From assembly GCF_037038585.1 (NCBI RefSeq), contig NC_092523.1, forward strand, positions 42,745,001 to 42,809,000: a stretch of DNA of 64,000 nt. The letters are read 5' to 3'. The notes beneath the pieces are model-generated. The model did no database searches and was not told where the DNA came from. It saw only the letters and a program-made list of their open reading frames with translations. Position 1 is the first letter of the stretch. The number at the start of each line of letters is the position of its first letter. Shown here piece after piece: positions 23,299 to 35,420 of this stretch. The DNA is from Patagioenas fasciata. Taxonomy: Eukaryota > Chordata > Aves > Columbiformes > Columbidae. The translations under genes and the position numbers were made by a program.

Positions 23299-23338
23299 AA
23301 AGAGTACACTTCTGCATGAAAGAGTACATTTCTGCACA
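23299..23338. repeat. Tandem duplication, 20 bp x 2
   Basis: Two adjacent copies of aaagagtacaYttctgcaYR, differing at three positions. Confidence 0.8.
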
Positions 23339-23879
23339 GATGAAATACTAGTAGTACTAATAGCTAAGTATTATCAAAAGTTGTCCAAAGTTATTCGTTG
23401 CCTAATTCCATAAAGAGTGGAATACGTTTGTTTGTGGTTTTTTTGTTGTTTTGTTTTGTTTTGTTTTAATTCAACTGTCCCGGTATTTTTTTCCCCTGTT
23501 GTGGGTTTTCCCTTTTTCTTTAAAAGCCTATTTAACTCAATAGTGCATGCTAGTCCTTCCTCTTACAGTTGTGTGTCATTACTGGTTTACTTGATTTGTC
23601 TAGGTAAAGTATGTCTGTGTGAATTAAAAGACAACTTGCAGCTTGAATACATGGTGGGAGTAGTTATTAATGTTGTTACTTTAAAATTATGTCAAAGCTG
23701 CTGAGGAAGATGTCATGGACAAAACAGTAACCAAGTAAATCCTCTACTGATTGATCACATTGATCTGTCAGAAGCAGCACATGCATCTATCCCAGTGTTC
23801 ATCTATGCAGGTTGGTGGTCTTTATGTTATCTCTGTACAATCTCTGGCCTTTAAACTAGACTTCTGTTTAATGCTGATG

Positions 23880-24068
23880 CTGCTAGCTCAGCTGAAATTA
23901 GGGTCCCATGGCGCCAACGACAGAATTGTCCTAAAGAGTGTATAATTTCGAATAGAAAAGTGGTGGAGAAGTGGTGTGATCAGCTCACACAGCGAGTTTG
24001 TGACAGAATCAGGCTTATATCCTCAATATCCTTAATCTCACTCCAGTGTTCTCTCCACAGGGCTGCTT
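23880..24068 (-). repeat. Ancient tRNA-derived SINE-like element, antisense
   Basis: Read on the + strand, the blocks gggtcccatggcgcc, gacagaattgtcctaaagag, ctcacacagcgagtttgtga, cagaatcaggcttatatcc and ctccagtgttctctccacagg follow an amniote repeat known in bird and turtle DNA, in reverse orientation. That consensus runs 'agggccccattgtgc ... gtccctgccccaaagag ... gtcacacagcaagtctgtgg ... ctccagtgctctatccac'. The last block is the tRNA-like head. It is heavily diverged, so the insertion is old. Confidence 0.55.
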
Positions 24069-27000
24069 TTAGGGACACGTTCACTTCTTGGCCATCAATG
24101 AGAACACACTAGCCATGGTATTCATACAGCCCTGTAAATGACGATGACTTTCATTCAGCAGTGAACTATGTAAGGTTCAGACTCATAACCTTAAGGTGGA
24201 AAGTAGTACAGACTTCAAAGTGATAGGGACTCTGTAAATAGCTAAAAGGGCAGAAAGAATGCATAGACCTTTGCCAGTCCCTCGGGCTATCTAGGCCTTT
24301 TTTGCACCTCTATATGGTGAGGTTTACAGACATACTGAGGAGACATTACATTTTAAGGGAATTCAGTAAGAGAAAATATTTAAGTGAGCTTTTTTTTTTC
24401 TACTTTAGTTTAACTATGAGCTATTCATTCCACAGTTAGTGCAAAAATTTACAGAGACTTATTTGAATAATAAAGACCATGTCACTATAGCATGGCCATT
24501 ACAGATTTCTTGTAATTTTCCTGTACCCTATAGTAATAATTTGATGCTTACACACTGAAGAAGTTTCTAAAATGTATTGCAGTCCCAATCTAGAATTTAT
24601 AGTTCTTTTGCAAGCCACTTTCCTTCAGGTACTTTCTTTCATGTGGCATACCACTACTTGAAAGTAGGCAAAGAACAACTAGACAGAATGTAGTGATGTA
24701 ATAGTTCTGCCCTTTTCACAGTGTTTGCTGGTGTGGTTTTGGTTTGGGCTTGTTTGGTCTTTATTGGCTTAAGAGGAAAGGGAATGTAAAGTACATAAGA
24801 AAGCTGGAGGTCAGTAGATAATGCTTTATGAGCTCGAATAATTAATTATTTGAATCAAAAGCTTCCCTTCTTTCTTATAATCTGAAAGGAACACAATAAA
24901 GGAATGACAATTTCAGCATTTATTGCCTATACTATTGCTATTTTTCCAGGACGCACTCTTTTCCCTACCTCCCCTTTGATAGGATCAAAAGAATCAAATT
25001 ATCAGTTTACTTCAAGAAAGTGGAAAACATAGTTAGCACATTGCAGAAATAATTTCAAAAGTTCCAACAAGGAAAATTTATGACTGCCTTTCCTGGCTAT
25101 CAGACATTAACTGTAAGTAACACACGTGGCATTGTCTTTTGCTTGACACATTTCAGTAAGTCTTATTCAATACTGTATCACTTCACTGGATACACAATAA
25201 ATTGTTCTGCATTACATTTTCAGTAGAGAGTGGCTGTTACATTCTGCCTGTTTGGGGGGGGGAAACAATTTAAAATTGTTGTGCCATTTCTAAGAATAAG
25301 ATTGGGAGAAATCAGGGAAAAGTGACTGAGGGAATATAAAATTATTTTGTCATGTATAGAAACATATAAAGTCTTTTGATAATTTAAATGAGTGAGTGAT
25401 TGGAAGCATGAAAGATAAAATAATGGGTAGAAGTAGAATAAGCAGAGTTGGATGATAACAAGAAGACAGAAGGATAATTGGACACCTGCAGTAAGGAGTA
25501 AGGGATTAATTAGCATTCCCTATTGGGCTGCTAGTCAGGGATTGAATCCTACCTTACCTTTGAAGGCCAGCACATAACTATAAATATTAGTGTTTGTCAT
25601 TAATCTTTGAGAACACCTTTCGGCTGCATGTTAAATGAAACTTCTCAAGTACCAAAATTACTTGTTATATATGGCAATACTATTTTCAGTCTCTGTATAT
25701 CAGATACCCCCTTGGATAATATCTCTTCACATCCTAAAGATCCATAAAAATACACTTATCATTTTGGATCTCTACTGTGCTATGAGAAGACATGCTGAAT
25801 GCTTGTCAGAGTGATAATGACAGTGAAAATTCTTGTTTATTTTGACTTACAAGTATCAGATAAGATATAATATCAGAGTTCCTAATTGGATTTCCTTGCT
25901 TTATGTTCCTCAAATCCACCCATCCTGCTGATCTGGAGGAATTACTTCAGCAACCTGACAAGATCAGGGATAAAACCTTTACTTCAAAATAATTTGATGA
26001 AGCAAATAGTCAAGTCCAATGGCAAGTGTCATTAGGAAAAATTCTGGGCTTTTCCCAGTTCTTTTCTATTACAATGCAAAATGGCATATGAACTGTGCAA
26101 CAAATTAAAGGAAAAATGGAAAAAAAAGGAGTCTCTATTTGAAGAGGGAAAAAGTTGGCAAAGAAATGCCGGAAAGGATAAATTTTGAAATGTTGTTAAG
26201 GCATCAGTGATGCATTTTTTTGCCGCAAATTTCACTGGGGATTATTATCACATGGTTTTATTTGGTCTATGTGCCAGCCACGAATATACAGGATGTTTTT
26301 TCTGCAGACCAGGGTACAGCATTGGAGGCCAAAGGTAATGTTTGCCTCCTTCATTGCGTATAATTGTGAAGAATACTTTTTCTAGACAAAACTCATTGGC
26401 TTGAGAATTACAATTTCATAAGAAAGTGATGGGCTTTCTTTCATTATTTTAATGTCCTTGGAAATGACAGCCTACTCAGAAATTAAAATCCGTTCCACCT
26501 CTTTTGCATTTTATGCTTTTTCTGGAGGAAAAAAAAAATCTGTTTCCCTGCCTGTTTGTGCTCAGCTGCCTTTCCTGCCTGGGGGGTGAGGGTGCTCTGA
26601 AGAAAATAGTGAAGGAGGTGGTCATCTGGCAGAAAGAATGCGCACCAGTAACCTGACACTGGAGACAGATGTGCTCAAGGAAAGGAAATGGGGGACGGCT
26701 CAGACTGGGCTAAACCTTGTATAATTTTGACTTCCTCAACCTCTCCCCCCTGGCTTTGAGGGTTTTCCATGTGCATTGCAGAGATGCACAGCTTAGAAAT
26801 TTTAAACTGGGAAGAAAGTTTGCTGCATCCATGGCAGCATCTCCAGGATCTTACTCCAGTGCAAACCATAATTAGAATATTAATAATATTAGAATAATAG
26901 CTAAAAGGAACAACATTCTCTGGTAGATTTGAGTCTATCTTCTGTAACCTTACAATCTGTAGGGTTGATTTCATTCAATACAATGAAAATAATAGCAGCC

Positions 27001-27140
27001 ATGCACCTGAATAATCATAAAGTCTCTCCTATTATTTTCCTTAAGGAAAACACACTTTCAAGGGCTTGAAGTTGAGCTTATTTTTTAGTTGTTTTCCATC
27101 CCTAACAAGTACATTTGATTCTAAAATTCATCTAGGAAAA

Positions 27141-27237
27141 TTATTTATTTATTTACTTACCTGATTACTTACCTATTTATTTATTTACTTATTTGTTTGT
27201 TTGTTTATTCATTCATTTATTTATTCAGAAAAACAAA
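27141..27237. repeat. (TTTA)n-type tetranucleotide repeat, imperfect
   Basis: About 97 bp of ttat/ttac/tttg/ttca tetramers in an unbroken four-base register (attatttattta..., ttacttac, tttgtttg, ttcattca). The tract has mutated but keeps its period. Confidence 0.9.
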
Positions 27238-30200
27238 GAGGCAAACTCTGGAGCATCAGTGCCTGTGATCCAGACCACATGTTCTGTTTCTGGCAACCCA
27301 TTCGGGGTCAGATTCTTCTCTAGCACCAGTCATGATTTCTGAGCTTTCTTAATTTGAAGAGACATTTATGTTGTCTTGAATTAGTGATGTTCAAGAAAAA
27401 ACACAATGCTTACACAGCACAAGGTTCTATAATTAATTTTTATTGGCCTGTTAACATTCAAATGTGTAACTGCTTTGCATATCTGGACCCTTTGTGCTCT
27501 AAGTTTCAGCAGGGGAACTATTTTAAAAATATACTTTTTATGTTACAATGAAAACCCCTTATAAGTGATCATGTAAATAGAGTGAATGAGGTTACCTTTC
27601 TGCTACAGCTTCTGACCTATGCATTTAGGAAGCCGAGGTGCTTACAGCAGTATTTAACATACATTTTACTGTTTGTATTTGCTAGGGAAAATTCAAAGAA
27701 ACGCAGATAGATTTTTGTCCTAAATTCTAAGATTTAGAGCTTCACGTGCACTTGGAAGAGTATTAATTTTTATCAAAATCTCTCCATTCAGTTGTACAAT
27801 TTTCAGTAAGCTTTTCAGTTAGAAAGATTTAATTTCCTGGAGATCATTTTCTACATAATTGATGTTCTGTTTTGGATCTGGGCAGCCACTAGCCACCGCA
27901 AAATTTTAATGCAGGAAGTGCTAGGATGTGCTTGGCAAGTTTCTGTAGGGGTTGGGTGAATAATTACTTGAGAGAGAATTTCAAATGACCCTCTAGCTCT
28001 TTGCGTATTCATACTTCTGACTGGGTAGTAAATCTGGTTTGCAGTTTCAGTAGATTTTTATTCTTTCTATCTTGCTTGCAGTTTATCATTAGGGTTATGA
28101 TGTCACATGAAGGAGCTCTGTTGGAAGAAGGAGCTCAAGTTCACATAAGGGGGTCTAGTGTGATGTTTTAGTATTCCAAATAGTTGTCACTGTTAATCTC
28201 CATATTAACCTCTGCAAGCCCAGTCACTGACTTGCAACAAGGAGAAATATGCACTTTCTGTATGGGTTTCCCATGAGGGTTTGGACCTTTCTGGTATGGT
28301 TCCTTGGTCTTAGTCTCCTGGCAAAAAGATTGTAGCTCTGCCTTGCTCTTCATCACCGGCTAGACTGTGTTACTGCCTTTTCGTATTTTTCCTATCTGAA
28401 TTATTTCTTTATCTGTGGTGGTCAGGAAGGTCAGCCTTTCCGTTGCCAACACAGCTGGTGTGAGGTGCAAAAGCAGAGAAGGTATGTATGATTTTTCACT
28501 TTCCCAACCTTCAAGCAAGCTGAAAAGCAGGAATTCCATGCTTATATTCAAATAAAAGTTATCAACACATGGAAAATAACAAAGGCAAGAAAGTCAGGCT
28601 TGTATTTAGAAAAATGTTGAATTTCTCATTGAATTCCTACGTTGTTTGTCTCTTGACTGCTGTATGGGAAAGAACAATGTTTTCCAGTTGCACCTAATAT
28701 AGCTTTGTTTATTGAAATGTTTTGCAATGTTTACTCTTAGTTAGGATAACAGCACCTACATGATAACTAACCTTGGCTATTTTACTAGCTGTTCGAGATA
28801 TTGTATGCTTCTAACTACTAACAGATTTTCCAAGAGACAAGATTTAAGTGGTAGACTCCTGAGACCTATCCGTGCCAACGTATTTTTCTTAATTACGTAC
28901 TCTGGCTAATAAAGTTACTGTGCAGTGGTAGCAAAGTCTGTGCCACTGAAAAGATTGCTCCGAAGAAGCTGTTGGTGCTTTAAGTGCTGCGCTTGCTAGA
29001 TGACTGCTCTGATCAGTGCTTGCCCTGGATCTTGAACACTAATGAGCCTACCATTTCTCCCACTGTTAGCTGTTGGAGATCACTGACAGGAAAGGTTGGA
29101 AATTTTGAGGGGAAAAAGCCTGCTGCAAGACAGAGCACTGTAACCTGCACCCCTTTCTAATCCCATAAGGAGATAAGTGGCTGTACAGCACCTACAGCTA
29201 TACCAAATAAGGTCCAGTCTTTTTTTTTCTTATTATTATTTTTTAAATGGAATAGCGTTATCTCCATAAATGGCAAGACCAAATACTAAATTAGCAGGGG
29301 TGAGGTAGTGGAGATTTTTGCCATGCTTGACATTGGGTACATTGTACAATGAAAGGATATCCAGTAGAAGCTGAAGCCCCTATGCAGCAGTTCAGCAATG
29401 CTTTGGGAGTTTATTTTGCTAGTTTTGAAAGGTGGCAATGATTTGCCCTGGTTTTGTTTCTGCAATATGTATTTTAAATAGTAATCTAATGTGAATAAAA
29501 GGCACAAAGTAAAGCTCGGAGTAAATTGAGTTGATCTTGGTATTCGCTGCAAGTATCCTTGCATTAAGCCCTCAAAGCAGATCTTGAGCCTCCAGGATCA
29601 TCAGAGTTTTGTAATGGATACTGTACTCACTCAAAAATAGATTAATCCAGGAAACAAAACAGCAGGCAAAACCACCAACTCTCAGACAAAATATATGCTT
29701 CATGGAAAAGAGGTTACACCAGGTTACATGCGTTACTTAACCTACCATCAGGGAGTGCAGTTCATGAGGGGTGTTGCATCACAGCTTTAAAAACTCTCAG
29801 TTGAATTTGGCAGTGGATTTATTTGCTCTTAAGGCTAGTAAACATTTTCAGCTTGCAAACTTCTACAAAATAATGCTAAAAATCTGTTACCAGAGACTCT
29901 GAGAAACTTTCTTTTCCATGTCTGCCATTTTATAAAGTCTCTTTTGCAAAAGCTGTGGTCCCTGCTCCTTTCAACTTTTTCCTGATTGCAGTGTTTGAGT
30001 CCTTTAAAATACAGAGATAGTGTTATTATTGATACAGAGATGAAGATGCTAAGGTACCAGATCCACACAATTTGATTCCTTCTGAAGAATTCTTCATTCA
30101 GATAATTCTGTGTGGTTGTGTGTCCCAGTCATAAACTGGTGTATTTCTTCATATGGGAAGCGTATTTTCCTTTTATTCATGTGCGAAATTGGTGTTCAGT

Positions 30201-30347
30201 TACTCATTTGCAATAACACAATAATATAATTTATTCCGTAAGTAAAATCTGGTCTTGCAGAAATTTACACAATTAATTTTTATGCATGAAATTCAGGTGA
30301 GAACAAAAATTTTCAAAACTGAGACAAGACCTCACCATTTTTGGACC

Positions 30348-30383
30348 AGTATTACTAATATGCATAGTATTACTAATATGCAT
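30348..30383. repeat. Exact tandem duplication, 18 bp x 2
   Basis: The unit agtattactaatatgcat occurs twice in direct succession without mismatch, which indicates a recent slippage or duplication event. Confidence 0.9.
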
Positions 30384-31343
30384 ACCACATACTTGAGCGA
30401 TGGTATCACTAGTACCACTTGCATTTGATTTTGGATTGGATATTATTAAATGTAAGAGTATAGTGGGATGAATATATCCTATAAAAGATATAGTCAACAA
30501 ATTTAGGCTTTTGTCCTTCAAGCTGATACAAATAAATATGTATACAGAGTGAAAGAGTAATTAGCAATTTCCTCGAATTTATTAAGTTTAAAGAACCTTT
30601 AATTTGTTCTAACTTCATGGACTACTGCACAGCTTAAATCCAGGTTGTGTTGTTTAGTTGCGGTCAACTGTGAGACAATCTCATTTGTTCTCTGTGATTC
30701 TACTCATAATGTTTTCTTACAAAAAATAAACTGATTGAAATGCTGTTTCTATTGCTCATGAAAACAGCTCTGTATTGTCTAAATATTTTCAGGAAGATTT
30801 CTTTGTTGAAAAGAAGTTGAAATGTAAAGTAATTGCAGTAATCCCAGTGAGGGTTGACTTTTAGTGTGCTTTTGAAAACCGGCCTTCACATTTGGATGCT
30901 ACTGTGCATATGTATGCATATGAAAGCTACTTTTTGCCCCATTTTTTTTTTTCTTCTTCAATAAGCCACTAAGATAAGCAGTGGGTAGCTAGCAGTGGGT
31001 TTACAGGATATACTTGGAGACAAAATGATTTGTGTCTTTGTAGTTAAATAAATTAATATTTTTGCAGCACGATACACGCAGGATGGAAAAATCCCAGCAT
31101 GAATGTTACAACTCAAGTATGTCTTGCAGTGCTGATAGGTAGCAAAACACAGCTTTTCGTTTCCAGTGAGCAAATTAAAAGTTGAAATTAGAGAGCTTCC
31201 TCTGACCAGTCCACAGGCCTTCCAAGTGCAGCAGACATGAGATAGCTGCACAGTGCCCTGGCTGCCATAGCTGCCTGGGGCTGCTGGCGTAACCCCTGTG
31301 TTACATAGTTTTAGGTTAAACTGTCTTTAGAGGCCTGTAGGGA

Positions 31344-31363
31344 GCTGTCGTGGCGACAGGGGT
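31344..31363. promoter_or_regulatory. X-box-like near-palindrome, copy 1
   Basis: Contains CTGTC-GTGGC-GACAG, an inverted repeat with a 5-bp centre, followed by GGGT. It resembles, but does not fully match, the RFX-factor X-box (GTYRCC-N-RGYAAC). It matches copy 2 at 32,462-32,481 in 19 of 20 bases. Confidence 0.3.
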
Positions 31364-32461
31364 TAATAAGATGCAGGACTCCAGGCTTGTTTCTGTCAAG
31401 GAGGTTGAGTGGGCAGTGGAGTGGCAGAGGCTGCTATCAGTACTTCTCCCATTTCTGTATTGTGTGGGTCTCCAGATATCTCTCAGGGGCTCAGTAATGC
31501 TCTTCCTCTACCCTGTCCACCTTGTGTTGTCCCGCTGCTACAAGGGCGCGGTAGCAAAGGTCCACTGAATGTGAGATCAAACATCATCATCTTTGCCAAG
31601 TCGTTTTTTCAAGACTTTTGAGCTTGGATTCAATGTGACTGCAATTATTTTCAGTATTTGTTTCCCTTTTGTAGCGTTTACAACGTTCTGGGTACAGATG
31701 GCACTTGCAGACTTATGCTTTATCTGCAGTAAATTTCAGTGATGTCCAGTGTTAAAAGCCTGGGGAGGCCTCAGCACTCGTCTGTCATATGTTTGGCACT
31801 ACTGCAGAGGTTCAGGTCTCGCAGTCTGCACCTTCATGGATAGAGTCTTAGAGGCGCTGGGCTTTCTTTGTGAGTGCTGCACTGCCCATGGACACAAACA
31901 AGTGCCTCTTGGCTTCCAAGCTGCTTTGAGAGAAGGTGGCCAGAGATGTGGGCCACCACTGTCCAGGCATTTATTGCAGCCTGTTGCTAGTTGTTTGCAC
32001 TCAGGAATGACCAGGATAGAGAACACCAGCTGTATTAATTGGTTTTGTGCCAGTAGTTTCTTGCTTCTGCAGTCTTTCCTGAGGAGTCGTTTGATTTCCC
32101 ATCCGTTATATGCGATTGCATAGTTTTCACAAGATGTGAAAGGGTACTGTGGTCTGGAGATCGGGAGGGACTGAGAACAAAAGCTCCGCAGCTTGTTCTG
32201 GCCGACAGAAGATGTTCTGTGGACTGTAGCTTGGACAACTTGTGGATGGTATTTCAGCTGGAAATCCCAATGAAGAATGAATTTATAGAATGAGCACCAG
32301 AGGTGTTCCTTACAAGACTGTGTTATCGCTGCAGTGATTTACCCATACAAGGTTTTGATGTGCTAGCTCAGGTAACCATAGCAGTGTAACAGTGACATAG
32401 CTGTGCTCCTGAGTGTTTGCTTGTGTCCTCTGATGTGTTTGCAACCTGTTCTTAGAGCCAT

Positions 32462-32481
32462 GCTGTCATGGCGACAGGGGT
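32462..32481. promoter_or_regulatory. X-box-like near-palindrome, copy 2
   Basis: Contains CTGTC-ATGGC-GACAG followed by GGGT. It differs from the copy at 31,344 by one base in the centre. No function is demonstrated; the resemblance to RFX sites is inference. Confidence 0.3.
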
Positions 32482-35381
32482 AGCCTTCCCAAGCTAAAAG
32501 GCCGTCATTGAATTGGTACTAATTTCATCCTGATTAACCAACACTAAATGCTGTGTGCTTAGAGAGCTAAATAAATTATATGAGGGGTATAGAAAATATT
32601 GTGTTAATATAAGTGCATTCTACTTGAATGTCACCAGCTGCAACTTTTATTCTTTTAATCTGCTGTCTGTCTCTGGCATGTAGACCATGATCTATTCTTG
32701 TATGATAATTTATATGTTTTTCTATACCAACAGTAGGGTTTAATGACTTTAAGTACTTGCAATACTAGAAATATGGAAACTCAGAATTCAAACAGAAATT
32801 GACTGCAGTCATCTTTGGAAGCCTCAAACAAACTTGCTATTCTTCTCCCATTTTTCAAGGGATTTGTGTGTGGTTACTAGGACCTTTTATTTGAAACTTA
32901 ACAGCAATAAACTTATCTGACAGTTTTATTGATAAAGAATATACTGTATAATTTTATCAGTCTGTATCAATAGTAATTGAAATAATAAAGTAATGTTTAT
33001 ACTGCAAAAATATTTTTCCCTTTTTTTTTTTCAAGAAGACCCAAGAAGAACCCAAATAGAAAGTTGATATTGATTACACTCTAAGCTTAAATGATTTATA
33101 ATGTTATATTCATAGATCTCTGACTACACTTCTTATGTAGAGTTTTTATAGAGATTTTAAATATAACTTGGTGATTTACAGCTAGCTGGTTGAGATATGT
33201 TATTTTCAGGGTTTGTTCCAGTTGTTACACATTAACAGTGTTCTAACAGCTAAGTAAATATTTGGCAACTGATCAGAAGCTCTTAATGAGGTCATAATTT
33301 ACGGAAAGGTCCTGAGAGCTTGCAATTCCTATGTGTCCCAATGAGTATTGTAGCTACCAACCATCCTTCACAACTTGTAGGCTCTGATCCAACAGTGCAC
33401 TTGAATGTATGCAGATCTTTAAGTCAATAGGTAGATCCATCAGCTTCACTAAGTTCTGCTTAAAGTTATGTACAGGAACGTATACTTTGCTAGGCCAAGA
33501 TGTCATGGAATAAATAAGTATTTTTAGGAAAATTTTGGTATGACAAGGTGAAAGACTTGACAAACACCTTTGTCCAGCATGCTTAGTTGCTGCTTGTTAA
33601 TGTATGTGAGCAGCAATTGATTTCCTCTACAAAAAGTGGTGTTTTCTATCTGATTGCAGCTTCTGAAATCATAAATACATTTAATGTACTCTTGTTTTAT
33701 CTTTGCCTAGAATTTATCTTTGTAGCTGTCGTGATGTATGCAGAACTGTGAAAGTAATGATTTTAGGCTAATAGGAGTGTTTGTTATGATGTCAGGCTTA
33801 ATTGAGAGCCCAGTATTTCAGAGGAAAGAGTTTAGATTCCTCTCATTTAGTCTCTCATAGTTTTAATATAATGTGGATTAATGGTTTGATGGTATTGCAG
33901 AGGCTGCTAACTGGAGTGTCATGGTAAGTAGAAATGCATGAAACAAAAGTACCTTCTTCAATGAGGTAATTTATAGGAAATGTATCTTCTGAAGTATTTC
34001 ATTGTAAGTAGGGGAGAAGATCTCAAAGTCTTTGCCCTGTAAAACTGATGGCCAATTCTTCATACTAAGCAAACTCAACAGTAATGAAAACATGAGTTAT
34101 CTGGACATTTGTATGAGGTCTTTCTCCTAGTGAGTTGTAGAGAACACTAAGAAAACTGGTACAAAACACAGAAAAGTATTTTTTTCAGTTTTTTGTTGAA
34201 ATACTATCAGTTTATTCTGAGATTCATTATCTCTTCTGTTATCAAACAGGAAATCCTATCTTTGCTTTCTGTCCCTGGAAGGTGCTCTTATCAACCAACC
34301 ATTCTTTGTGTTTGGCTCCACAAAGTTTCTTCCACTTCTAGTATCTCACAGAGTGATTAGCTCTGAAAGAAGGTGGAGCCAGTCCCCGTGTACCACTTGT
34401 ACACACCATTGGATATTTTATTTGTGTGCAGACAGAAAATATTAATCTCAAACCACCGAGGCTAATAAAAAAGGAAGTGGCCTGTTTTTCAATTTGTTCA
34501 GGATTCCACTTACAGAAAATATAATTGCTACTCAGAAGGGACCTTGTCTTCAGTGACATCAGACCATGTTTAGCAATACTATCAACGTTATTGTGATGAT
34601 ATCCTAATGGTGGTGTTAGATATACTAAACTTAGTTAGCTGAAGTTAAACATCTTGAACTGGAATGACTTTAGGAATGTGTTTGGGTTTTGTGGTTTGTG
34701 GGGTCGTTTTGTTTTGTGAAGAATATGGTACTTGTCTTCAATATTGGGTCCTTTAAAAATAGATTTTGTTAAAACCCATCTTTTGTCTTTTGATGAAGAT
34801 ACAGAATGGTTTAAAAAACAAACAGAACCTTAAGAAAATTTCTGTTGACTTAAAAGTGCTTTTTTTTTCCCCCAACAAAATAAATTAAAAGAAAAATCCT
34901 GGTAACCTTTATTTATGACTAATTTCCCTCAGGTTCAATGCATATATATAATCCCATAGTGAGGACCAGCAATGATGTAGTGCAGATTTCAAGGATGAGG
35001 ATGAAGCTAAATCCTCCTAATAATTTGGTCAGGGTTTTTAATTGTTAAATTTCATGTTTTTAAGTTGTTTGTAGCTTCATTGTTCATGTGAAAAGGCTAG
35101 CAAAAAGAGAAAATGAATAAAATGTGAAATAGATTATATATTCATTAACTGTGGTAAGACTGTCTTTTCCTTGAAAGAATGTGTAGAAACATTTGGAGAA
35201 CCGTGATTTTTAACAATAAACATCTTTTATTTTACACTCGTAAATTAAAAATAATCTTACTTCTGTAAGATAACATGGTTGTTTACCTGTTGACCTGGCA
35301 TCTAAAGTCCAGAGTGTTACAGATTTCTAATTTTCACAGCAAAGCTACTAATTATTTTCTTGATTCTGCCCTGGCACTCTT

Positions 35382-35420
35382 CCCACCCCCCCCGCACCCA
35401 CCCCGACCCCCCCCTCCCCA
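35382..35420 (-). repeat. C-rich tract, predicted G-quadruplex on minus strand
   Basis: The minus strand carries five G runs of at least three, separated by 1-3 bases (GGGG-A-G7-TC-GGGG-T-GGG-TGC-G8-T-GGG). This fits the G3+N1-7 quadruplex rule easily. It is isolated in A+T-rich DNA. Confidence 0.75.

Larger units (their letters stand above)
22251..23879. other. APELA upstream flank, low-complexity rich
   Basis: No exon was recognised. It contains a poly(T) run at 22,327-22,343, a poly(A) run at 22,483-22,502, a G9 run at 22,648-22,656, and a T/TTTG tract at 22,861-22,909. It also has a SOX-like aacaatg at 22,374-22,380 and another gtttt tract at 23,430-23,467. The upstream APELA promoter probably extends into its left end. 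Confidence 0.5.
24069..31340. other. Non-coding DNA between APELA and SMIM31 (left third)
   Basis: A+T-rich DNA with no supported exon. Beyond the TTTA/TTAC tract at 27,141-27,237, the 18-bp tandem duplication at 30,348-30,383 and a G9 run near 25,254, I see no recognisable family. The ORFs are short and scattered on both strands. Confidence 0.6.
31341..35381. other. Non-coding DNA with duplicated near-palindromic motif
   Basis: The segment 31,340-32,260 is somewhat richer in G+C, with overlapping open frames of 70-124 codons on both strands that show no family resemblance. It contains two copies of an X-box-like motif 1.1 kb apart (see separate entries). The remainder is ordinary A+T-rich DNA. 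Confidence 0.5.
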
